Positions 54,616 through 62,357 of a DNA stretch of 64,000 bases are shown here, piece by piece (the first letter of the stretch is position 1; each line of letters starts with the position of its first letter). The notes under the pieces were generated by a model, which searched no databases, was not told the origin of the DNA, and saw only the letters and a program-made list of their open reading frames with translations. Source of the stretch: Paraburkholderia youngii (GTDB lineage: Bacteria; Pseudomonadota; Gammaproteobacteria; Burkholderiales; Burkholderiaceae); NCBI RefSeq assembly GCF_013366925.1, contig NZ_JAALDK010000001.1, forward strand, positions 620,001-684,000, written 5' to 3'. A program made the position numbers and the translations under genes.

Positions 54616-56177
54616 TGAATCAAACGGCAGAGCAGGCGTGGGAAGCCCTCGCGGGAATCCGACGCCCCTTGCTGACGCGATGTGAGAAGTACTCGGCGTT
54701 CACGCTGCCGACGATCATCACGCCGCAGGGCTACAACGAGGAGCTGGAAGAACTCCAGACCGACTTCCAATCCGTAGGCGCGCAAGGCGTCAACAACCTC
54801 GCGAACAAGCTGATGCTTGCCCTGTTCGCTCCGTCCCGCCCGTTCTTTCGCTATCAGGTGTCGCCGCAGTTCATGGCCTCGCTGAAGCAGAAGCTCGGCA
54901 TCTCGGACGCGGACTTGCAGGAGATGCTTGCCGAGGCTGAACGGAACTGCATCAAGACCCTCGACGCGATGGGCGTGCGTCCTAAGCTCTACGAGGCGAT
55001 GAAGCACCTCATCATCACGGGCAACTGCCTGCTGATGCTGGGCAAGAAGAACGACGTACCGATGCGCGTGCTGTCGCTGAAGCGCTTCGCTGTGAAGCGG
55101 AGCATGAGCGGCAAGGTGCTGCAAATCATCATCCACGAGACGGTGCGCTTCGACGAGCTGGAGCAGGACGTGCAGGACATCGCCAAGACGGCGAGCAGCA
55201 AGTACGCGAACGCTGACCCGAACGACCCGCAGACGTGCCCCGAGGTGAAGTACTACACGTGGGTGCGCTGGGACGGTAAGGCGAACTACCTCGTCACGCA
55301 TCACGTGGATGACGTGGAGCTACCCGCTGACAAGTTCGGAGGCAAGTACACGGACGAGACGCTGCCGTACATCCCGCTGACGTGGGAGCTGCACGACGAC
55401 AACGACTACGGCACGGGCCTCGTCGAGCAGATGGCTGGCGACCTCGCCGCGCTGTCGATGGTCTCCGAAGCCGAAGTCAAGGGCGCGATCCTCGCGTCTG
55501 AGTTCCGCTGGCTGGTGAACCCGGCAGGCAATACCCGCCCCGAGGACATCGAAGACAGCGCGAACGGCGCGGCGCTACCCGGCACGAAGGACGACGTGAT
55601 CCCGCTGAACACGGGCACGGGGCAGTCCATGCAGTACATCGACACGGTGGCTACCAAGTACGTGAACCGTATCGGCAAGGGCTTCCTGCTCTCCAGCTCC
55701 ATCGTGCGTGACGCCGAGCGCGTGACCGCCGAGGAGATTCGGATGCAGGCGAACGAGCTGGAGACGAGCCTCGGTGGCGTCTACTCGCGCCTCGCCGTGG
55801 ACTTCCAGAAGCCGATGGCGTTCTGGCTGACGAAGCTGGCCGGTGTGCAGCTCGGCGGCAAGGACATCGTGCCAATGGTCATCACGGGCCTCGACGCCCT
55901 GAGCCGCAACGGCGACCTCGACAACCTCAAGCTGGCGCTGCAAGACCTCGCAGCCGTCTCGGGTATGCCTCCGCAGGCACTCGCCACGCTGAACCTCACA
56001 GCCATCGCTAAGGCGATCTTCATGGGCCGTGGCGTCGATTACAACGCCTACGTCAAGACCGAGGAGCAGCAGCAGGCAGACATGCAGAACGAACAGCAGG
56101 CAGCGCTGGCACAGCAAGTGTCCCGCCCTGTCGCACAAGCCGTGATGAGCGGTCAACCTAACCAACCTCAAGGATAA
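54615..56177 (+). CDS. Portal (head-tail connector) protein
   Basis: 520 residues, T7 gp8-like. It forms the dodecameric ring for DNA entry. Recognisable blocks are RCEKYSAFTLPTI at the start, LITGNCLLML, PYIPLTWE, YGTGLVEQMAGDLAALS and ERVTAEEIRMQANELE. Gln-rich C-terminus. Confidence 0.94.
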   Translation: MNQTAEQAWEALAGIRRPLLTRCEKYSAFTLPTIITPQGYNEELEELQTDFQSVGAQGVNNLANKLMLALFAPSRPFFRYQVSPQFMASLKQKLGISDADLQEMLAEAERNCIKTLDAMGVRPKLYEAMKHLIITGNCLLMLGKKNDVPMRVLSLKRFAVKRSMSGKVLQIIIHETVRFDELEQDVQDIAKTASSKYANADPNDPQTCPEVKYYTWVRWDGKANYLVTHHVDDVELPADKFGGKYTDETLPYIPLTWELHDDNDYGTGLVEQMAGDLAALSMVSEAEVKGAILASEFRWLVNPAGNTRPEDIEDSANGAALPGTKDDVIPLNTGTGQSMQYIDTVATKYVNRIGKGFLLSSSIVRDAERVTAEEIRMQANELETSLGGVYSRLAVDFQKPMAFWLTKLAGVQLGGKDIVPMVITGLDALSRNGDLDNLKLALQDLAAVSGMPPQALATLNLTAIAKAIFMGRGVDYNAYVKTEEQQQADMQNEQQAALAQQVSRPVAQAVMSGQPNQPQG

Positions 56178-56179
56178 AG

Positions 56180-57022
56180 ATGATTCGATTCGGTAAGCAC
56201 TTCTTTCTCATGGACGAAGCAACGGACGGCACGACTGGCGCAGCCGGTGGCGGCGCTGTCGGCGCGGCGGCGGACGCAGGCGGCAGTGCTGAGTTCTCCA
56301 TGAGCCTCAACGTGGGCTCGACGCAGGAGACGCACGAGGAAAAGGCCAAGCGCGAGGCTGGCACGCAGCTCGTCAACGAGGGCGGCGGCTGGGTTGACCC
56401 GGCGAAGGGTGTCGTCTCGTACGAGAAGACCGGCGACGCGGCGCTCGACATGGCGCTGGACTTCATCGGCAAGGCTGGCTACAGCCACTCGCATCCGGCA
56501 GTGCAGGCAGCGCTGGCGGGCAACTTCGACTTGCTCAGCGCCGAGCTGGCATCGAAGGGCATCGTCGGCTGGGAGCAGCACCTCGCCCTCGGCAAGAGCG
56601 CGTACGCCAAGCACGCCGAGACGGAGAAGCAGCGCACGGAGGACATCAAGCAGCTCTGCCTGCACGCCGCTGGTGACGAGCAGACGTGGAACGACACGCT
56701 GGCGTGGGCCTCGCAGAACGCCGACCCGCACGAGAAGGAGCCGATCAACGCGGCGCTGGCGCAGGGCGGCATCGTGGCCGAGGCAATGGCCGCGTACCTC
56801 GTGCAGTCCTACCGGGGCGCGAGCGGCGTGACCATCGAGCCGCAGCGCAACGTTGTCAACCCGAACTCGGCGTCCGCCCGCAGCGGCGCGCAGGGCGCAG
56901 GCCCGCTCTCCCCGGCGCAGTACGCAGCCGAGGTGGCGAAGCTCCGCGCCACGGGCCGACAGATCGAAGGCTCCCGCGAGTACGCGGCGCTCCAGCAGCG
57001 CCGAGCCGCCTACCGAGGCTAA
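56180..57022 (+). CDS. Capsid assembly scaffolding protein
   Basis: 280 residues in the T7 gp9 position between portal and capsid. Acidic, Gly/Ala-rich N-terminus, helical middle (ALDMALDFIGKAGYSHSHPAV) and a basic C-terminus, as scaffold proteins have for capsid binding. Starts two bases after the portal stop. Confidence 0.88.
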   Translation: MIRFGKHFFLMDEATDGTTGAAGGGAVGAAADAGGSAEFSMSLNVGSTQETHEEKAKREAGTQLVNEGGGWVDPAKGVVSYEKTGDAALDMALDFIGKAGYSHSHPAVQAALAGNFDLLSAELASKGIVGWEQHLALGKSAYAKHAETEKQRTEDIKQLCLHAAGDEQTWNDTLAWASQNADPHEKEPINAALAQGGIVAEAMAAYLVQSYRGASGVTIEPQRNVVNPNSASARSGAQGAGPLSPAQYAAEVAKLRATGRQIEGSREYAALQQRRAAYRG

Positions 57023-57040
57023 GCCGCCTCAACTCCCCGC

Positions 57041-57073
57041 AAAGGCCCGCCAGCTAACGCTGAGCGGGCTTTT
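57041..57073 (+). terminator. Terminator before the capsid promoter
   Basis: GCCCGC-CAGC/GCTG-A-GCGGGC stem with a TAAC loop and one bulged A, followed by TTTTG. Confidence 0.78.
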
Positions 57074-57090
57074 GTCATTTCTGCGGGTTG

Positions 57091-57119
57091 ATTTCATGAC
57101 CCTCTGACAGACACAGAAC
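57091..57119 (+). promoter_or_regulatory. Phage promoter motif, copy D (capsid)
   Basis: TCATGACCCTCTGACAGAC followed by ACAGAAC, 49 bases before the capsid ATG. It is comparable in place to T7 phi10. Confidence 0.7.
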
Positions 57120-57120
57120 C

Positions 57121-57140
57121 GTGTCGCTTCGAAGCCACAC
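57121..57140 (+). other. 5' stem-loop of the capsid mRNA
   Basis: GTGTCGCTTC/GAAGCCACAC forms a stem with one C-C mismatch just downstream of promoter D. T7 gene 10 mRNA also begins with a stabilising stem-loop. Confidence 0.55.
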
Positions 57141-57167
57141 AAGCAACCAACAAATTAAGGAGTCTTA

Positions 57168-58187
57168 ATGGGTATCTCCGTAGTGAACGTTTCGCGCCCG
57201 ATGGCGCAACTCCAGACCGGCAACAACACGCAAGTCGGTCAGTCGCCTGTCGCCACGAACCCGCTGGCAATGGTCATCGAGGAGTACGGCGGTGTCGTGG
57301 AACACACCATCGCTCGTCGCTCCATCGTCCGCAACTTCGTGCCTGTCCGCACCGTCAAGGGCACCTCGACCGTCTCGAACTACCAAGTCGGTAAGAGCAC
57401 GCTGTCGAAGGTGACGCCGGGTACGGCACCGGATGCGACCGTGAACGGCACTCAGAAGGTGAAGCTGACCATCGACACGCTGGTGAACGCCCGCGCAGTC
57501 GTGCCGCTGCTCGACGACTTCCAAAGCTCGTACGACGCCCGTGCCGCAATCGGCATGGAACACGGCATCGAGATCGCGAAGTTCTTCGACCAGTCGTTCT
57601 TCATCCAAGCCGTCAAGGCCGCGCAGATCACCGACATGGCGCAATATCCGGCTGGCTGGCAACCCGGCAGCTCGGCATCGTTCGACGCCGTGGGCGACGA
57701 CAGCGATCCGGTGAAGCTGGAGAACAAGCTGCTCGACCTGTTCGCGCAGATGGCCGACAAGGACGTGGACCCGCATGACGATGGCCTCGTCATCGTGACG
57801 CGCCCGAAGTACTTCTACACGCTGCTCAAGAACAACCGCCTCATCGACCGTGAGCTGCTCACGTCGGATGGTACGACCATCAAGACGAAGGCGATCTCGG
57901 CTGCTGGCGTGCCGATCTACTTCAGCAACAACCTCCCGAACACGAACGTTACGGGCCACTTTCTCTCGAACGCTGGCAACGCCAATGCGTACGACGGTGA
58001 CTTCACGAACACGGTCGCAGCCGTCTTCAGCCCGCGTGCTCTGCTCGCAGGCGAGACGATCCCGCTGACGCCGGACGTGTTCTACGACCCGATCACGAAG
58101 ATGTGGTTCATCGACGCTCACCTCTCGTTCGGTGTCACGCCGAACAACCCGGCATTCGCTGGCCTCCTCAAGAAGGCGTCCGCGTAA
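57168..58187 (+). CDS. Major capsid protein
   Basis: 339 residues, T7 gp10-like HK97-fold protein. Blocks include ARRSIVRNFVPVRTVKGTST, LDDFQSSYDARAAIGMEHG and FFDQSFFIQAVKAAQ. Strong ribosome-binding site (AAGGAGTCTTA). Bracketed by terminators with its own promoter, fitting very high expression. Confidence 0.94.
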   Translation: MGISVVNVSRPMAQLQTGNNTQVGQSPVATNPLAMVIEEYGGVVEHTIARRSIVRNFVPVRTVKGTSTVSNYQVGKSTLSKVTPGTAPDATVNGTQKVKLTIDTLVNARAVVPLLDDFQSSYDARAAIGMEHGIEIAKFFDQSFFIQAVKAAQITDMAQYPAGWQPGSSASFDAVGDDSDPVKLENKLLDLFAQMADKDVDPHDDGLVIVTRPKYFYTLLKNNRLIDRELLTSDGTTIKTKAISAAGVPIYFSNNLPNTNVTGHFLSNAGNANAYDGDFTNTVAAVFSPRALLAGETIPLTPDVFYDPITKMWFIDAHLSFGVTPNNPAFAGLLKKASA

Positions 58188-58194
58188 TCCCCAG

Positions 58195-58226
58195 CCCCGG
58201 CTCTCACAAGGAGTCGGGGTTTTTTC
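58195..58226 (+). terminator. Terminator after the capsid gene
   Basis: CCCCGGCTC/GAGTCGGGG stem, seven-base loop, then six T. Corresponds in place to T7 T-phi. Confidence 0.88.
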
Positions 58227-58240
58227 GTTAGGAGCAACCA

Positions 58241-58852
58241 ATGCGACTCACACAGTTAGACGTGGTGAATGCGTGTCTCGCGACTATGGGCGAGAGTCCA
58301 TTGGTCGCTGTTGACCAAGATCACCCTTACGTTCAGGCGGCGCTCACCGCGCTGCGCAACTCCAGCACGCTCGTCCAAGGCGAGGGCTGGTGGTTCAACA
58401 CGGACGGCCAGACCATCGCAATCGACCCCGGCAACGGCTACGCGTACGCGCCCGCCGACGCGCTCTCGGTCGAGACGCAAGCACCGGCTGTCATCAACCG
58501 TGGTACGCGCCTGTACGACCAGCGCACGTCCACCTACGACATGCGCCCGCTGTTCGGCGGCGGGCCGATCAAGGCCGTCATCATCCGCGAGATTCCGTTC
58601 GAGGACATCCCGACGCTGGCGCAGCACGCCATCTCGGAGCGCGCACAGCTCGACTTCCAAGCGAGCTTCGACGGCGACGACAACAAGTACAGCAAGATCG
58701 GCGGCGCTTACACGCTCGCGCACAGGCTGCTCAAGGCCGAACACATCCGCCAGTCGCGGGTGAACCTGTTCGAGTCCACGTCCATGCAGGAGAAGCTGCG
58801 GCTGATGCGACCCATGTCGCGAGGTATGCGTATCGGACACCGTAACTGGTAA
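58241..58852 (+). CDS. Tail tubular protein A
   Basis: 203 residues, T7 gp11-like adaptor between portal and nozzle. Starts TQLDVVNACLATMGESPL and has EGWWFNTDG, both usual in the family. Confidence 0.92.
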   Translation: MRLTQLDVVNACLATMGESPLVAVDQDHPYVQAALTALRNSSTLVQGEGWWFNTDGQTIAIDPGNGYAYAPADALSVETQAPAVINRGTRLYDQRTSTYDMRPLFGGGPIKAVIIREIPFEDIPTLAQHAISERAQLDFQASFDGDDNKYSKIGGAYTLAHRLLKAEHIRQSRVNLFESTSMQEKLRLMRPMSRGMRIGHRNW

Positions 58853-58861
58853 GGAGAGCTT

Positions 58862-61450
58862 ATGGCTAAGGTAGTGGGCTCGTACGCCTCCGTCACTCGG
58901 GGCGTGAGCGAGCAAGTCCCGCAAGACCGGCATCCCGGTCAGATGTGGGAACAAGTGAACATGATCTCGGACCCTGTGGTCGGCTGCGCTCGTCGCCCCG
59001 GTTCGGTCCTCAAGGATTCAAAGGGCGTGGTCAGCGCTGTAGGCTGGGGCGCCATGAGCGACGCTCTCAAGGCGACGATGCGCGCCTACCGCACGTATTC
59101 GTTCTTCCAGAAGGGCAAGGAGTACGCGCTGATCTACCGCAGCGGCCCGACTATTGGCGACGCCACGTGGATGCCTGCCGTCTTCTGCTACTGCAAGACC
59201 GATGGGCGCTTTCTCGACGTGGCGCTGGCCGACGCAGGCGCACTCGCGCCGTGGACGAGCGGCGGATTCTCGGCAGTCACGGCAGTCGGTGACTACCTAG
59301 CGCTCGCGGCGAATACCCTCGGTCCCGGCTACAGCATCAACGACCGCTACGCCGCGACGAGCAATTGGGGCGTGGCGTGGGTGCGCAGCGGCGCGTACAG
59401 CCGCACGTACACGCTGACGATCAAGCGCTCGGATGACGGCGCGCAGTTCACCGCCTCGTACACGACGATGGCTTCGAGCTACCCGAATCTGCTGGACACC
59501 TCGGACATCCAATCGCAGGACAATCCGAACTACCAGAAGCAGATCAACGACCGGGTGAACGCGTATAACTCGGCGGTGAACAAGTGGATCGGTGATGCAC
59601 AGGCGAGTATCCAGCCGCAGAACATTGCGGCGCAGCTCGCGAGCCAGCTACAGGCACAGGGCTATAACAACCTCGGCACCAAGGGCGGCACGATCTTCAT
59701 GGATCACGTGTCCTCGGTCACGTGTGATGACGGCGGCGATGGCACCACGTTCAGGGCGGTGCATAACTCGCTCGATGACGCAGGAAAGCTCAGCTCAATC
59801 CACGGCAACGGGAAGGTGGTGCAGATCAAGGCGAACAACCAAGTTGATCCGTACTACATGGTCTTCAAGACTGACGACCCGAACGCTTACTGGAGCACGG
59901 GCAAGTGGGTTGAGGGTCCGGCGCAGATCATCCAGCCGGGTCAGGTGTTCGCCGTGGCTGGCATCAACAACGCGGGCGACACGCTATGCCTCGCCTCCAG
60001 CCCGACGGTGCTGAACGCGGCGTACGGCTTCGCCTGCCCGACGTTCGCAGGCTCGGTCTGCGGTGACAAGAATCAGACCGGCGCGGTGCCGTACTTCTTC
60101 GGCAAGAAGATCAGCCTGATGACGATGTTTCAGGATCGCCTCGTAATCGTCGCGGACGGCACGGTGTTCATGAGCCGCACGGGTGACTACTTCAACTTCT
60201 TCCGCAAGACGATGCTGTCGGTGAACGACGACGACCCGATCCAAGCGTACGCGCTCGGCGCGGCGGATGACGTGATCTCGAAGTGCGTGACGTACAACAA
60301 GAACCTGTTCCTGTTCGGCGTGCGCAACCAGTACACCATCCCCGGCACCTCGGCGGCGACTCCGCAGAGCATCAACATCGCCCCGGTGGCAGCAGAGCGC
60401 GACACGACGCTGTGCCAGCCTGTGACGCACGGGAACCTGATCTTCTACGGGACGCAGGTAGCCACGAGCGGCGACACGCCGTACAGCGGGCTCATCAGCC
60501 AGTTCCAGCTCGGTCTGTTTCAGGATGTGCCTGAGACGTTCCAAGTCAGCAAGCAGCTCTCGCGCTACATCAAGGGACGCCCTATCGAGATGGCGACGAC
60601 GAACGCCCCGGCGACGCTGCTGGTGCGGACGGACGGCTACGACAACGGCTTCTATGTCTACAGCTACATCGACGCACCCGGCACGCAGTCCCGCGAGTTC
60701 GACTCGTGGAGCCGCTGGCAGTTCAGCGACGCGCTCGGTATCGTGGCTGGTGTCTCGTCCTTCGAGCAGAAGCTCCTGAGCTTCAGCTTCGCGCTGGACG
60801 GTACGGTGGGCCACACGACGAGCCTGAACATTCTGTGCAACGAGTTCAGCATGGACACCTCTGACCGCACGCGCCCGTACTTCGACGCCCAGCGCTCGCT
60901 CACGCAGCCGGGTCCGATCAATGGGCAGTGGGGCAACTGGTCAACGGCAGCAATGTGGCCGGATGCCTATGTGGCGATTGGTGCGAATCACGACGAGTTC
61001 CTTCTCAACGCGGCGATGTCGAAGTGGGGCATGTTCTCGGCGCAGTATCCGAACATCCCGACCAGCGACTTCATCGCGGGCTTCGACTATCCGAGCTACG
61101 TTGTGCCGACGCCGCCGTACGTGCGCGATCAGAACGACAAGGCAATCGTGAACGGGCGGCTCGTGGTCAACAAGTACACGGCGAGCTTCACGGACAGTTC
61201 CGGCTGCGTGGTGAACATGGTCGATAACAGCGGCAACGAGCGGCACATCGTCAGCTACGCGGGCCGTCAGGTCGGCCATTCGAACAACGTCGTCGGGCGA
61301 GTACCGATCAGCACTACGAACTTCCCTGTACCGGTGGGCCGCGCCAACATCGAGCACAAGATCAAGTTCATCGCAAAGGTGGGCCTCCCTATGACGATCT
61401 CCGCGATTGAGTGGGTGGGCCAGTTCTTCACTTCCGGCAGGAGAGTCTAA
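58862..61450 (+). CDS. Tail tubular protein B
   Basis: 862 residues, T7 gp12-like nozzle protein. N-terminal GVSEQVPQDRHPGQMWEQVN and the later FFGKKISLMTMFQDRLVI and TMLSVNDDDPIQAYALG blocks are characteristic. Completes the tail tube with protein A. Confidence 0.93.
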   Translation: MAKVVGSYASVTRGVSEQVPQDRHPGQMWEQVNMISDPVVGCARRPGSVLKDSKGVVSAVGWGAMSDALKATMRAYRTYSFFQKGKEYALIYRSGPTIGDATWMPAVFCYCKTDGRFLDVALADAGALAPWTSGGFSAVTAVGDYLALAANTLGPGYSINDRYAATSNWGVAWVRSGAYSRTYTLTIKRSDDGAQFTASYTTMASSYPNLLDTSDIQSQDNPNYQKQINDRVNAYNSAVNKWIGDAQASIQPQNIAAQLASQLQAQGYNNLGTKGGTIFMDHVSSVTCDDGGDGTTFRAVHNSLDDAGKLSSIHGNGKVVQIKANNQVDPYYMVFKTDDPNAYWSTGKWVEGPAQIIQPGQVFAVAGINNAGDTLCLASSPTVLNAAYGFACPTFAGSVCGDKNQTGAVPYFFGKKISLMTMFQDRLVIVADGTVFMSRTGDYFNFFRKTMLSVNDDDPIQAYALGAADDVISKCVTYNKNLFLFGVRNQYTIPGTSAATPQSINIAPVAAERDTTLCQPVTHGNLIFYGTQVATSGDTPYSGLISQFQLGLFQDVPETFQVSKQLSRYIKGRPIEMATTNAPATLLVRTDGYDNGFYVYSYIDAPGTQSREFDSWSRWQFSDALGIVAGVSSFEQKLLSFSFALDGTVGHTTSLNILCNEFSMDTSDRTRPYFDAQRSLTQPGPINGQWGNWSTAAMWPDAYVAIGANHDEFLLNAAMSKWGMFSAQYPNIPTSDFIAGFDYPSYVVPTPPYVRDQNDKAIVNGRLVVNKYTASFTDSSGCVVNMVDNSGNERHIVSYAGRQVGHSNNVVGRVPISTTNFPVPVGRANIEHKIKFIAKVGLPMTISAIEWVGQFFTSGRRV

Positions 61451-62349
61451 TGTGTTCCTTCCTTAACATGATCGCAGGCGCGGCTGCGGGCACCATGTCA
61501 GCCACGCTCCAGAACGCGCAGAACGCTGCGACGTACAAGGTGCAGTCCGCTCAGACCGACGCAGCTAACTTGCTGGCGAAGGACTCAGCGGACAACAACA
61601 ACAGTATCCGCGAGGCTAACAACACGTTCCTCGCAGCGCAGGCGTCTCTCTCGAACACGCAGCGCTCCATCAGCAATCAGAACAAGGCCATCGCCATCGG
61701 TGCGCAGACGAACGCGCTCGCGGTGAACCAAGGCCGTGCTCTGGACGCGATGGTGCGCGGCAACGTCGAGCAGCAGATCGCGGCGTCGGCGGCGCTGGGT
61801 GCCATGCGCGTCGAGGCAGCAGCGAAGGGTGTGGGCGGCACGTCCGCCGACATCATGCGCAAGACGATGCAGGGTACTAACGCCCGCCTCACGACGCTTC
61901 AGGCAACCAAGGGCGCGCAGATGAACTTCGATCAGGTGATGCAGATGGCGGGCGCTCGCTCGAACCTCATCACGTCGCAGGACTACGGTACGACCGTGGC
62001 CTCGATGAACTATCAGAAGGACATCCCGCAGACCTTCATCGCGCCGATGAAGATGCCGGACATCAGCATGGCGCAGGCCGCGCTGCTAGGTGCTGCTGGG
62101 CAAGGGCTTGGGCAGTTCAGCCAGTCCAACAGCCAGCCGCATAGCGTGGGCATGAACGGCACGGTCGGGCAGACGCCGAACTACTCGTCGCAATCCATCA
62201 TGAGCGGCGTGAACAACATCGGCTCGTGGGGCAGCAGCTCGGGTAGCAGCTCTTACTCGGGCGGCGGCAACTCGTACGGCTTCACTCTCGGTGGCGATGG
62301 CAGCTCGTCGAGCAGTGGTGGCAATTCCTTCAACTTCTCACTCAGCTAG
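61450..62349 (+). CDS. Internal virion protein B
   Basis: 299 residues in the T7 gp14 position. Ala/Gln/Asn-rich helices (about 15-200), then a Ser/Gly-rich tail ending FNFSLS. Expected to be ejected with DNA and to form the envelope channel. ATG 61450 overlaps the preceding stop. Confidence 0.85.
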   Translation: MCSFLNMIAGAAAGTMSATLQNAQNAATYKVQSAQTDAANLLAKDSADNNNSIREANNTFLAAQASLSNTQRSISNQNKAIAIGAQTNALAVNQGRALDAMVRGNVEQQIAASAALGAMRVEAAAKGVGGTSADIMRKTMQGTNARLTTLQATKGAQMNFDQVMQMAGARSNLITSQDYGTTVASMNYQKDIPQTFIAPMKMPDISMAQAALLGAAGQGLGQFSQSNSQPHSVGMNGTVGQTPNYSSQSIMSGVNNIGSWGSSSGSSSYSGGGNSYGFTLGGDGSSSSSGGNSFNFSLS

Positions 62350-62357
62350 GAGAGCAA

